Assembly: GCA_001579985.1 (NCBI GenBank)
Contig: LRSR01011147.1
Coordinates: forward strand, 1 to 32,952
DNA: 32,952 nt
Source of the DNA: Hypsibius dujardini
Taxonomy: Eukaryota; Tardigrada; Eutardigrada; Parachela; Hypsibiidae
Direction of reading: 5' to 3'
In this document: piece after piece, positions 21,959-32,520 of the stretch
Layout: each line of letters opens with the position of its first letter
Numbering within the stretch: the stretch's first letter is position 1
Notes under the pieces: generated by a model
Told to the model about the DNA's origin: nothing
Databases searched by the model: none
What the model saw: only the letters and a program-made list of their open reading frames with translations
Program-made: the position numbers and the translations under genes

Positions 21959-23594
21959 CTATTTCCGGAGAACAAAGGTCACTGTTCCAGCTAGCAATAG
22001 AATAGCCGCTGAACTGGCCGTCAACAACGACGCCGTGCTCTTCGGTCGCAGGTCTTCACCTGTGGAATAAAGGAAAACAAAACTCCATTAGACAATAGTG
22101 TAGGCAAATATGTATTTGTGTTCAAGAGCAAGATTGCATGGACCATACCACGTCACACTCAACAACCATGGCGGTAAATGTTTGTTATACGACATGACTC
22201 TTACAGTGATTGTAAAAGTTCTTTTGTTTGAAGGTCGTCATACTACTGCGGGCATCACGTTTGCCGCACTTTATCGTCGTCACGGCCGACGGCTGTTCTT
22301 TGTCCTCCGTCCAACGGGCAAGGTGACTCAACTCGCAGCAGCCGCAATTGCCGCGGTCGGCGCAGAACGGCGAGACGTCACTGGAAAGGGCGATGGCAAG
22401 GTTGGAGTTGCGTGTCACGTTGTAGAGTGACTCGTAGATGGCCGAAGGCACGGTCTGCATCCGGTTGTTTTGCAGGTTGATTGATGTCTTCCAGATCGTC
22501 CTGCCATCACCGTTTTGCTGGCCCACACGAATGTTAAATGGGGCAGATCGGGTAATGGCTGAGATTCCGTTGCTTTGAAGTTCGATTGTCTGGAACAATC
22601 TTGTATTAAAAACATTTATACACGTCTCCACAGACCCGACAGGGCCATCGTACACGCGTATTTTGAGGTCAGGGATTCTTCTGTTGACGTGGCCTCTGGC
22701 ACGTCGAGCGGGGGCGGGGCGGGGCGGGGGGTTATTTCGCTATGGAATTGGTATTTTACATTTCTTTGTTTCACTCTCAGTGCTTCACAAGTCCTGTTCC
22801 GCACATCCAGTACCGTGACATCCAATTTTCCCGAAATACGATAGCCCTGACAGATGAAGGTAGTTTACGTTTATCTGTGATCACAAGAGGGTCATCTGGA
22901 TGTTGTGCAGTTACACAACACCCACGATGGCCCACGGTACCTTAATTGTTTCCGCTAAGGGCTTGAGGAAGCTCCAGTCCAACTCCTTCAGCACTTCATT
23001 GTTATTTATCACGATGTTCTGCAGCTGAGGCTGGGATCCAGACGCAGGATTGCCGTTGGGTACCGCCATGAGGTCTTCGAACACAGCGACGTTAACTGAT
23101 CCGATTTGGCACCTGTTGAATTGGGCAATGCGGAGTTGATTGAAGCCGCTGAAGTCTTCCCGTTTCAGTTCCAGCAGTTTGACGTTGTCGAAGAGGACCT
23201 CCTCAAGATGGCGTTTGTTGTTGACGAGGAATCCGTTGAAGGGGAATCGAATGTCTGCAGCAGCGAGATTCGCCTCGGTGATGGCCACCGACAGCAGTCT
23301 GGACCTTAAGGGAAGGGGTGCATAGTCGGCGCTCAGCACGGCGGAGTTGAGAGTGAAGCTGGTGATTTGAGCGTGAAGCAAGGAGACATCGAATTGGCCG
23401 GGGAGGAAGTAGCTTGTGGCCGTGCCGTACTTTAAGCATTTGGTGTCGACCAAGCCTTCATTCCCAGAGAGCAACGGATACTCGTAGGTGACACATCTCA
23501 GATGCGGCTCGGCGTGAGCTTGCTGGCTCGCGGCTATGAGCAGAAAAAGGCTAACGAGCCTTGTTGAGAGACTATTTTTCTGTAAAAAGGCCAT
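21959..23594 (-). CDS. Leucine-rich-repeat protein with C-terminal membrane anchor (copy E)
   Basis: Minus-strand exons: 23594-22941, 22589-22205 and 22059-21959. Introns are 351 bp (phase 0) and 145 bp (phase 1), GT-AG; predicted protein 379 aa. Residues 1-28 form a signal peptide. A Cys pair at 34/53 may cap the repeats. LRR-like segments include QLRIAQFNRCQIGSV, LQNIVINNNEVLKEL, IKTIELQSNGISAI across the first splice, and TSINLQNNRMQTVP. The Cys cluster PFC...NCGCC...ARW...KC...NHC (residues 293-347) is LRRCT-like. Exon 3 encodes a hydrophobic helix (about residues 358-377) ending in R-K, so I infer a type I membrane protein with an extracellular LRR domain. Splice positions and phases match the paralogue at 16708-19979, which supports both models. 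The binding partner is unknown. Confidence 0.83.
22710..22731. repeat. G-quadruplex-type tract in intron 1 of LRR copy E
   Basis: Four G runs of 4 to 6 separated by single C bases on the plus strand, matching a canonical G4 pattern. The LRR gene is on the minus strand, so its pre-mRNA carries the C-rich complement and the G-rich strand is the template. Confidence 0.8.
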
Positions 23595-25680
23595 GATGAG
23601 GAGTAATCAGGATGTAGCTACGGTTGAAGCACGCGAAATCTTCAAAACTGCATGGAACGTGGATTGCAGGGCGGCTTGAGTATTATATTGGAGAAACCAG
23701 GTGTAATACGGAACCATTGTATTTGTCTTTGGCTAGTAATAACACATGTAGAATTTGCCGCGTTCTGATGTACGAGATATTTAGGAGTGATAAGGGAACG
23801 ATAATATCGTTGTTCTGACACTCTGTATTTGTTACACTGCTTTATTTGTCGCTGCCGCATGACGAGGTTCAGGCAATATTGTGGCTTCATTCACGAATTG
23901 AGGGCCGGTTGTGTGTTCGAAATCACAGGTGAGGAATTATTTGTTCTGTATGTTTGTCATATGTAGAAGAATTTTCGATGATTTCACACTTCGACATGTG
24001 AGATACGGAACAATTTGCGAGTTACATAGGGGTACCAACAGTCCAGCTTATTAGCGATCATCACCCATTATGTCATCCTATGTCTGCTCATTTGCAATAC
24101 TCAGATTCTTTTCTAGACAGTGTGTCATCTCTCTAAAAGTTAACTTTGAGTCGCTTGGCATGAGCGGCAGATTGTTTCAAAACTAGGAATAGGAGCTATG
24201 GCCATGTTATAGAAAACTTTACGTTCTTAATACGTTATTCCCGTTTTCTTTTAGTTCCGTTTACGATAATACACAAAGCCCTGCCCTCCTGACCGTGGAA
24301 TTGTTTGTTCTCCTATCGACTCTAAAATAAATGGTGTCAAAAGTCTTTGTCAAGACCGAGTTTTACGATACAGGACGAGTTGCTGTTTATTCGGGCGGTT
24401 TGGTAGTGCGCAAAACGTTTGTTTTAAAAATTTTCACAGCCCTTCGATATGCACATGTGGCAATATCCTCGCGCTAACTGGGTTAAGACGTTTCACCTGT
24501 TTAACACACACAGACTGAGTTAACAGTGTTCGGTTTAAATCAGCTAACGGGGATGAAAACCGGGCAATGCTACATTGGGTAGGAGTAGAATTGAACCACC
24601 CTAGTATTATATAGCCCAATATGGCTGTTACTATGCCCCAGTTTGATGAGTAGTGTGTCAAAGTCAGTTACCGTAGACTGAGATCCAGTTTTTCGTCCAT
24701 ATTATTCAGACTCTGAATAATGTAGAAATACACCGAAAATGTACGGCTTCCATTTTCTTACAATTAAAGAAATAAATTATCAATCCTTTGAGCGCTCACG
24801 CCGATCAGTTTCAATTTGTTTTACAAATAGCATATAACTTATGTAGATTTTAGAAAAAAACAGGTACTAGACTGAAACTGTCATATTGGAAGATAATTAT
24901 TGTAAGAGGAACCATTGGGAATTATTTTGAAGAACTGAAAACTGTAGCATGGCCAGAATTAACATCGTCATAGCTATGATTGATTCTGATTCACCAACAA
25001 AATTCACTAACAAATAAACTAAGAGAAAATATCGTGACAGAATAACAAGTAACTGAAAATGGTTACTGTTACAGATTTCTTATACTTCTTTGAAAGAAAT
25101 AGTTCGAGACCTGTATAGGGTAAAAAAAAGTTTATTTTTCGTCTGTAAGTGTAGTAAATTAAATCAAATAGGATCGTAAATAAAATAGCAAAAATCAAAC
25201 AATCGATCGTTGACGTCTGCAAGACAAGACAGCAGTGTGCTCCTGGATTTTTTTCCCCCACGATTAGAGCTCGCTGGCAGATGAATTTTGTTTCAAAAAT
25301 CTACATAATTTATATGCTATTGGTAAACAAATTCAGACGGATTGGCGTGAGCTCTTCCGTTCCGACCCCGTGTCAGTAGATTAGTGACTTAGCAAGAAAG
25401 AATTGACAGTAAACCAGACCGAGAGAAATTTGGAAGAAATTTTTGTTTGGTTTTGGAACGGAGAGTCTGTAAATATCTCCCGGGAAGGCAATCAGCTGTG
25501 CTTCTATGCGAAGAGAGCTTTTCTTAATAGAAAGGCTCCAGCACTCCCCTACGCAAAGGATTCGTGAAAAAGTGAGAAGCTCAGCGACCCAGGTTCATCC
25601 CATCCCAAAATAATTTTTTTTACGGTTCTTCCTCTTTTTCTCTGTAATGCATATTTCTTATTTAAATCAGAAGCGCATCC

Positions 25681-25706
25681 GATTTGATTTGATTTGATTT
25701 GATTTT
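25681..25706. repeat. (GATTT)5 microsatellite
   Basis: Five GATTT units, followed by a short TGACATT repeat. Confidence 0.9.
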
Positions 25707-25728
25707 GACATTTGACATTTGATGCCAT

Positions 25729-25758
25729 CCTTAATACAATTAATTATTTGTATTAAGG
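25729..25758. repeat. 30-bp near-perfect palindrome
   Basis: CCTTAATACAA and TTTGTATTAAGG flank an AT-rich centre. It lies 22 bp before the foldback element, so it may be part of a larger composite. Confidence 0.75.
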
Positions 25759-25780
25759 ACTGATCCATCTATACTAACTA

Positions 25781-26484
25781 GGGCAGTAATGGAGATTTTC
25801 CATCCCGATCGAGGTGGTGTTTTTTTTAAAAGTACTTGTCTATTTTTTATGATTTTACATTAGGGTCTCCGCGTGGAAAATACATAAGCGGTTTCAGAAA
25901 AAAATAAAGAAGAAAAATACTTCCCGTGCCAATTGTTGCTATGAAGCAACGCTTGATTGATTGATTTTTTAATTAATTTTCCGAACTTTAAGTTTTGCCA
26001 AAAAATATTTTGCTGAGCATACACGTATTTTTTAAACTTCTTACAAGCCTTCAACAAAATTTGAAAAATAAAACGCAAATTTTCAAACTTAGCATAACAC
26101 CGCAAATAAATAAATGAAGGGAGGAGTGCAAATGACCGTAGTCTAGCCTTACGCTTCTGATGGCTGCAGGGCCGAGTGCAGGCTGCAGCCTGCAGCGTTG
26201 TTTGCTTACATTTTTCGGATCTCTCGGTTCTTATTTTCTACTTTACTACTAACTTTTAGTTTATTTTTTCGAGCTGCTCCGGTTGGTCGAAACATTTCTG
26301 ATTTTTTTAAATAACGCACGTTTTGTTGAGCGTACACGTATTTTTTAAACTAACTAGACTCCTTGAGAAATATTTAAAAAAATCAGAAATGTTTCGATCA
26401 ACCGGAGCAGCTCAAAAAAATAAACTAAACTAATAAACTAAAAAACATCACCTCGATCGGGAGGGAAAATCTCCATTACTGCCC
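25781..26484. mobile_element. Nested foldback element (GGGCAGTAATGG ends)
   Basis: The outer inverted repeats of about 40 bp start GGGCAGTAATGGAGATTTTCC and their mirror ends at 26484, with only a few mismatches. Inside the right half is a second near-perfect hairpin with 55-bp arms (26258-26312 and 26372-26426). A segment ending ACACGTATTTTTTAAACT is directly repeated near 26020-26038 and 26332-26350. A perfect 18-bp palindrome TGCAGGCTGCAGCCTGCA lies at 26177-26194, close to the centre. No transposase is visible, so the element is non-autonomous. Confidence 0.82.
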
Positions 26485-28106
26485 GAGTAAGGATTGGGTT
26501 CCTGTTTTAATTTCTGCTTGCCTTTGCTGGCTGTGCCCTTCCCATTGGCGTTTGCTGCAACGTCAGCAAAAGTCTGACTTCCGCTAGGCGAGCCCATTTT
26601 TTTCTCGGACTTTGGTGGCAGTAACGTTTTCAAGAGCTCTACTCGAAATGCAAAAATCATTTAATATGAACTCACGCGCGTGGCTCAATGTGATTCTTCA
26701 TGAAGAGAAATGCATTATTTTTTTGCTTTATCACCGTCGCAGGATGGAAGCTTGGCTAGTGCCCGGCTGAGTTGCTCGCGGAAAGTTTCGTACTTTTTCT
26801 TGCATCCCTCAGCCAAACAAATTCAGGACATACTCGAAATTCACAACACATCGAAATAAGAAGTACCTGTGTGATTCATGTCTACCACCACAGAGTTCAA
26901 AGAATCTTTCTTCCAATCCTTCAAGCGATACTCATCAGACACTCTCTTCCACAAAATACTTTATTTTCTGAAGCCGATGAGCAAATTTTTCTTACTCTGC
27001 ATCGGACTGTTCGCACGCCATTGAACGTGGGAAATTTTAATAAAACAGGAAAAGATAAGATATTCAAAAAATATTATTAAAAAGATCAAAACAGAAAATA
27101 GTTTCGATATAGAAATTTCAAGGACACCTCCAAACCCTCACAACGGTTATAATTAGCTGGCCAGCTCTGGCATGACATATGGTTCTTGCGAGACCACGCC
27201 CCAAAATAAGACTTGTCTGACAATGTTTCGCGAAATGTTTTGGCGAGTATTCATAGTTCATCTTGTAAAATGTCAGACGGCAATTATTATTTGCACATCG
27301 ATAATGAACCTACTGTATGCCACAACGTAAGTGATCGCCTGAAAAATAACACGCACTATGAACGCAGCATAAGGCCTGCAAATTACCGTCATTCAGTAAT
27401 CACATCGCAATGGATGCATACACACGGCGTGACTCAAATGAATGGTCCAGAGACCAATGCTTGGGTTTATCTGTATGTTGATTTTTCAGAATACTTATTT
27501 ACGAGTAATCGGTGCTGCGATCCGAGAAATCCGGATTCAAACGTACCAAGCATCCATGAATTTTCTGAGTTCTCACGCGATGCAGTAAGCATTTAACTTT
27601 GCAATTCTCGGCCATTTGTGACTTAGGGTTTTTGAAGCAACTAATTGCCCATGCGATTCGGCGTTCCCCCAAAGGGACATCACCTGCTGAACCGGATACC
27701 GATACCAACGTGATTCCACACGCAAACCTCTGCGGACACAGGACCAACAAGATTATATATCTTGCATGTGTTTCCGCTGTCTGGAAGCCACAAATTGAGT
27801 CTCCACTCCCCTCGCAACTGACCGTGCTTGACAACACTTCGAAGTATCGCCCGGGAATGAAATGATTATAGGAATGGCGTGTTAGGCAGACTCTTCACAT
27901 CATTGACACCAGTAATTGAGCTCGCATGCGGGGTTCAATTAACAGCCCTGCGCGCAAATCGCTTTGTCGTAACTAAACGAGCGAAACCCTTGACCATAAA
28001 TTCCCGGTCAAAAGAAGACCCCACAGCTAGTCCACGAACGGCGGTTTCCGTAAATTCAACCCAAAATATTTCATGTTATTTCGCTAAGCAAATACTCTCA
28101 CTAAAA

Positions 28107-29943
28107 ATGAACTTGTCATCTTGGAATAATTCCAGGGTCAAACTGAACTCATCGGCAAGCATCGCCCCGAACCATATCCATCTATGTCTCTCGCCGACCG
28201 CATACAAAGCCATCGCCGGTCTCACCATCCCGCTGAACGTTATCGGGGTTCTCATGCATCTTGGCGTGCTTGTAACCTTCTTTAAACGCCGCAGTTTGAT
28301 CAACCCATTCACCGTCAACATCATCACCCTCTCCGTCATTGGGATTTTCCAAGGACTGACCTTTACCCCACAAGTTGTCGTCCGTCCGATCACCGGGGAC
28401 TGGCTGCGGAACCCATTGGCATGTGCCGTTTTTCAGTATTGCATGTGGGTGCTGCCGACGATGACCGTCATGCAGGATATGGTGATTTGCGCGGACCGAT
28501 GGGTGGCCTACCTAGCGCCGGGCTGGTACCACACCTATCATAGTGTGCGACGTGCGCTGCTGGGCACGGCGTTGGTGACCGTCTGGCTACATGCTTGGTA
28601 AATATTTAACGCTTAGCGTTATAATAGTCTTTTAGAAAACGTATTCTTTGTTCCTCAATATTCAAGTTTATTGAGAATGGTAATACTTAATTAATAATAT
28701 CCAGAAGACACAATTAATCGTTTAAGACCGATCTTTGTTTAAGTCGAAAAAAGTGATCATGTTAAGAATTTGATATTTTTGCTTAAACAGCATTGCATTT
28801 TTAGCTTGGCTATCTTTTCTGTTACCTGTCGAGTTTCGGTTCAGTTCTGTTGGCTAAGGCTTTAATTGAACTTAAATAGTGACATGTTCAATCTCTCTCC
28901 TGGTTTAGTGATGGCAACTTTCTAGCAACTCGAGTCACTGATTTAAATTAATTTGCTGGCAGTGCATGAATTTTAGACAGAATGTTAAAAATCTGTGGCA
29001 GTTTCACAAGGACTTCTATCATTCAATTTATTTCGCAGCGATGTCATGCGGAAGTGATTTCGATCAGATATGAAAATTAGAATTAATCTACAAAACAATA
29101 TTGGCTGCAATGTAATAAAAATTTTGCGATATCAGTAGAATTAAATATAGAAATAGTTCCTTCAAATTGACTTCTACCTTTGTGGTGTGTCATTAGCCCA
29201 AAAAATGCCACCCACACTCGATGAGAAAAATCAATATTAAAGAAATAGTTGCAATCAAAATAAAGGAAATTGTTTTTGTTTAATTCGCAAAACACGAGAT
29301 TAAATTTGACCCTAACGATGAAATATTTTTGACACGCCTGTGGTGTTCGACCAGGTACATGCCGCTGAATATCCTGAATTATCTCACTCCGATGGCGCAA
29401 CGTTTTGGATGCGACGGAACAGTATATCAGAGCTATAGGAGCATCGTCTCAATTGTCGTCGGAAGCGGGCCGGAAGTTTTGGTTTACGGAAGCTACCCAA
29501 TTCTGCTACTCCTCCTTTGGCGACGGAGGATTCTCAGGGGTCGTAGGAGAACAGCCAGGGTGACTTGCTCGACGCAACCGACTTTCTCCGTGAAAATTTC
29601 AACGACGCCCTCTCACTCGGGCCTCAGTAGGATGGTGCGAGACGGGCAGACGGGAAGACGGAAGATCACCGAGGCCGAGCACGGGAATAATAAGCTGGCG
29701 ATGGCGCTGCTGACGCTGAAACTCATTGCAATCATATTGAACGCTGTGCCGGCGAGGTTGCTGACTGATTCGGGGTGGCACGGTCGGCAGCCGCCCTGGT
29801 GCACTTGGGATGTGTTCCACATTTCAGAGCAGTTTTTAGGTTCGGCGCAGCTGCTGGAGCCGCTTCTATATCTATTGACGTTACGAGGATTCAGGAGGGA
29901 GTTTTGCGAAGTGTTCTCCATAACTATTGCCGGTCGAACATGA
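28107..29943 (+). CDS. Class A-like (rhodopsin-type) GPCR, atypical motifs
   Basis: Two exons, 28107-28597 and 29355-29943, with a 757-bp phase-2 GT-AG intron inside helix 4; predicted 359 aa. The ATG at 28107 is the first in frame. The N-terminal 30 residues carry three N-glycosylation sequons and no signal peptide. Helices lie near residues 33-59, 67-92, 104-134, 148-174, 191-219, 277-300 and 320-340. Class A hallmarks seen are Asn44 (1.50), Cys106 at the start of helix 3, Cys183 in the second outer loop, DRW (130-132) in place of DRY, EPLLY (332-336) in place of NPxxY, and basic RGFRREF for helix 8. The Asp normally at 2.50 and the Trp of CWxP in helix 6 are missing. The third inner loop (about 220-276) is Arg/Ser-rich. 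It is probably a plasma-membrane receptor; ligand and coupling are unknown. Confidence 0.82.
28598..29354 (+). other. Intron of the GPCR gene
   Basis: A 757-bp AT-rich intron with donor TTG|GTAAAT and acceptor GACCAG. I see no element or nested gene. Confidence 0.7.
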
Positions 29944-30787
29944 AGTGAAAAATGTTTTGTTCTTCGGGATAAATTCTTCTGGGCTATTTGAAGTACCCGT
30001 GAACACGTTTCAGATTATAACTTTAATGTTAACTTGTGATTCTTTCACTGTATTTGTAGATTATTTTTATTAGCGTACATTCTGTTTCTTGGTAAGACAA
30101 TTATTCTACCGCTTTTTACTGACATTGTTGCTGCTGCTTTCGGGGGGTGGGTGGGTGGGTGTATCACTCTGTTGCTGCTGTGTATCGCCTTTCTAAATCG
30201 GTTCCGTCTTGTTCCTTTTGCCGCATCAAATATTCCCATCATTATTCCGTGTCATGGATTTAGTGCAGTTGTCCTATTGGAATGATAGCGAAGACCAAAT
30301 TTTAATCTACATTGAAACTTCTGCCAAACATCTGCGGCAAAACAGATGTCGGATTGATGTACACTTTTTTTCCGCTATATTCTTCAACTGAGTCATATTT
30401 CATGTGCTGCGCGGTTCCTCCCCTACAGATTTGAAGAAAGTCCTTCTACACAATTAGACCATTTTGTAGCTCAGGAATACGCAACTTTGAATTTAAATAC
30501 GTTTGGTGTAAAGTGTTTATTCGAATGATAAAGGAATTATGTCTTTTATTCAAGTCCAAACGCTGGAGTGCACCACTTCTCCAGTTTTGGCAAGAGTCAC
30601 AGAACAGCTTGCTCGTAATTCCCAAAAGGGGCGTGGTTATCGTCCAAGAAGGAAGTGAAGCAGGAGATTAAGCTAAAAAGCCCATGTGTACTGTATATTG
30701 TAATAATCGGAATCAAGCTTGCAGCTACGCGGACAGTACAAACCATTCATGGATATCGTAACACTCAGAGGTGTTTTTCATTATTTT
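29944..30787. other. Convergent 3' gap between the GPCR and the astacin-like gene
   Basis: The plus-strand GPCR and minus-strand protease genes converge here, so it holds both 3' UTRs. The only structure noted is a strong G-quadruplex motif at 30142-30159. I found no clear AATAAA for either gene. Confidence 0.55.
30142..30159 (+). repeat. GGGT repeat with canonical G-quadruplex motif
   Basis: Six Gs and then three GGG runs, each separated by a single T. Single-T loops are known to give very stable G-quadruplexes. It lies about 200 bp after the GPCR stop codon in sense orientation, so it may be in that mRNA's 3' UTR. Confidence 0.85.
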
Positions 30788-32520
30788 TTAGTAAAATGTA
30801 TTGATGCAGGTCCCAGCGCCATACATTGGCAAACAACCCATTCCGTCCCACTGCGATCCAAAAGGACATCCACATGTTCCCACCACGTTTGTACCGCCAT
30901 TCAGGTAGGGCTTGATGCAGGAAAAAGGTTTATGCCAGCCATTGGAAGGAGGTCTCCCACAGTCTGGGGTGTTTTTACAGCACTGTCCGATTGCAGCTGG
31001 AATGTTGACACTCTCAATGTCAAACTGCTTGTTTTCGACAGAAAACCTCCTACCAAATATGGAACGTATCAAAAAACTTACGTTCACACTGCGAATTAGT
31101 GGAGCTGCCTTTCCACATCCGTTGATACGAATCACACTGGCAGATTCCGCGAATTGCCGAAGCAGAAGGTTTCAGGCAGGTCAGAGATTTTGGGCAGTCA
31201 GCATAGTTGTTGCAGATTATTTCGTACCGTTCCGGACCTATATGATCAGCGATAGGGATTGATCGACTTTTATCAGGGAAATCTGGCTGAATAAATTTTT
31301 TAGACCGCCCAAACTTCAAAATTCAAGACGCCACACATTCTATGAATTGAACAATGAAAATGTTTCGATTTACAATGTGGACAGTTTTATAATATTATTT
31401 TGCTTCTTGTCGTTTGCTGGACATAAAAGTAATTAAGTGCTCGCATCATTGCAATTTGTAATTGCTGCTTCGTACGTTAAAGGGGTTATGTTAGTCGTTG
31501 TCCAAATTACAGTTTTGGAAATGTGGCGTGTTTTGGTAAATAAAATAATAGAGTAGGCTTTCGTTTTCTCAAACATAATTTTGACTTAAGTCAATGACAG
31601 ATTCACTTACTTGCGCAAAACAGTTGTCCTTGCGCTGGAACTATTACTCCAGTCGAGTTACCACGCAACAGTTCGCAGGTACACCTTCCCGATGAACACC
31701 GTGCGACTCCACCCAGAACAAAGGGACACGAAACTGGCTTATCAACCGAACATGGAATTGCATTGGGGTCTATATTGGAAGGATTATCACTTCTGTTACA
31801 GCGCTCATAGTTTTATCTGTTTGAGGAATCCGACCGATTCATGTCCACACCGTTTTCTTGGCCTTTTCTCGCTCACTGGCAATGCCTGTCAGAGAGCTTA
31901 ATTAAACAGAAGATTGAAAGAACACCTTGATACTATTCATAATATAATTCGAACCCGATTGGCACGAGCCGAAAAAGGTTTCGAAATCAGGAGGTGGAGC
32001 TAATGATCATTTTTAGAATCACATCCGCAAATTCCTGGCCCAATGAGCTTTAATGGCCACTAACCCTGCCTCCTGACATCAATTTTTTCTGTGCATACCA
32101 ACCGATGGGAAATTCTATTTGGACTGTCATTGTGCCAGAAAAACGTGATGCAGATCTTTGGGTGCCATGAGCAGTGATTGGTATTTGATATTTGCCCCGG
32201 ATTAGGCCAGAAAAATAGGTATCCAGGAATAGGTCGGAATCCTTGGATGCCACGATTTATACTTTGTCAAATGATTTTCTGACCTTTGGTGTAGTTGAAA
32301 CCCTCACAACGAAATAACGCGTTGACTCTCTGGATGTCCATCAAGGACATGTGCTTCCGCTGACCAATCACCGTTCCTGGTATTCGGGGAACAATGGTGG
32401 GGATGCTGGCATTGACGGCAAAGGCCGTGGGACCATAATGCAAGATGGAGTCGTAATCGTACGGAGTTAGAAGAGTATCAAAATAACCGACAAGCGGTAT
32501 GCATAAATTCCACGCTTCAG
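30788..32520 (-). CDS. Astacin-like metalloprotease with three Cys-rich EB-like modules (5' part outside window)
   Basis: Minus-strand exons seen: 32520-32284, 31769-31611 (start uncertain; 31803 possible), 31237-31082 and 30996-30788. All internal introns fit phase 1. The first visible exon encodes the C-terminal half of an astacin (M12A) domain: TPYDYDSILHYGPTAF, then IGQRKHMSLMDIQRVN and a final Cys, all typical of the family. The Met of the Met-turn (normally S-I-M-H-Y) is Leu here (codon TTG); the zinc-contacting Tyr is kept. The HExxH zinc helix is not in the remaining 432 bp and must lie upstream. Each of the next three exons encodes a separate Cys-rich module of the form C..DC...C...G.C.C, resembling EB modules, and the gene ends at a TAA at 30788. 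I infer a secreted protease whose modules bind substrate or matrix. The weakest links are the astacin exon donor (GTCAGA) and the acceptor of the first module. Confidence 0.68.
31770..32283 (-). other. Intron between astacin exon and first Cys-rich module, carrying a foldback copy
   Basis: This 514-bp intron contains the diverged foldback copy at 31945-32125. A minus-strand frame at 32050-32253 overlaps that copy and is probably not an exon. Confidence 0.5.
31945..32125. mobile_element. Diverged relative of the 11.4-kb foldback element
   Basis: The left arm has CGATTGGCACGAGCCGAA followed by GAAATCAGGAGGTGGAGCTAA, matching the core of the foldback element at 11372-12011. An inverted, more decayed arm follows (CTGCCTCCTGACATCAATTT, then ACCAACCGATGGG). 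The loop is short, about 50 bp. Confidence 0.65.

Larger units (their letters stand above)
23595..28106. other. Gene-poor 4.5-kb gap
   Basis: No gene is supported. It contains a GATTT microsatellite, a 30-bp near-palindrome, and the nested foldback element at 25781-26484. The open frame at 27213-27596 begins with TTG and has no recognisable domain. The frame leading into the GPCR from 27879 begins with GTG and probably is not translated. Confidence 0.5.

Noticed and set aside
27213-27596. 127-codon plus-strand ORF upstream of the GPCR
   Set aside because: It starts with TTG, has no domain, and is not linked by splice sites to the receptor.
27879-28106. N-terminal extension of the GPCR
   Set aside because: The frame opens at GTG with no in-frame ATG before 28107, and adds sequence unlike a receptor N-terminus.
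31611-31901. Plus-strand ORF opposite the first Cys-rich module
   Set aside because: It is a shadow of the minus-strand module, which has a regular Cys pattern and phase-1 splice sites.
32050-32253. Minus-strand ORF as an extra exon of the astacin-like gene
   Set aside because: It overlaps the diverged foldback copy, lacks Cys or protease motifs, and has no suitable splice sites.
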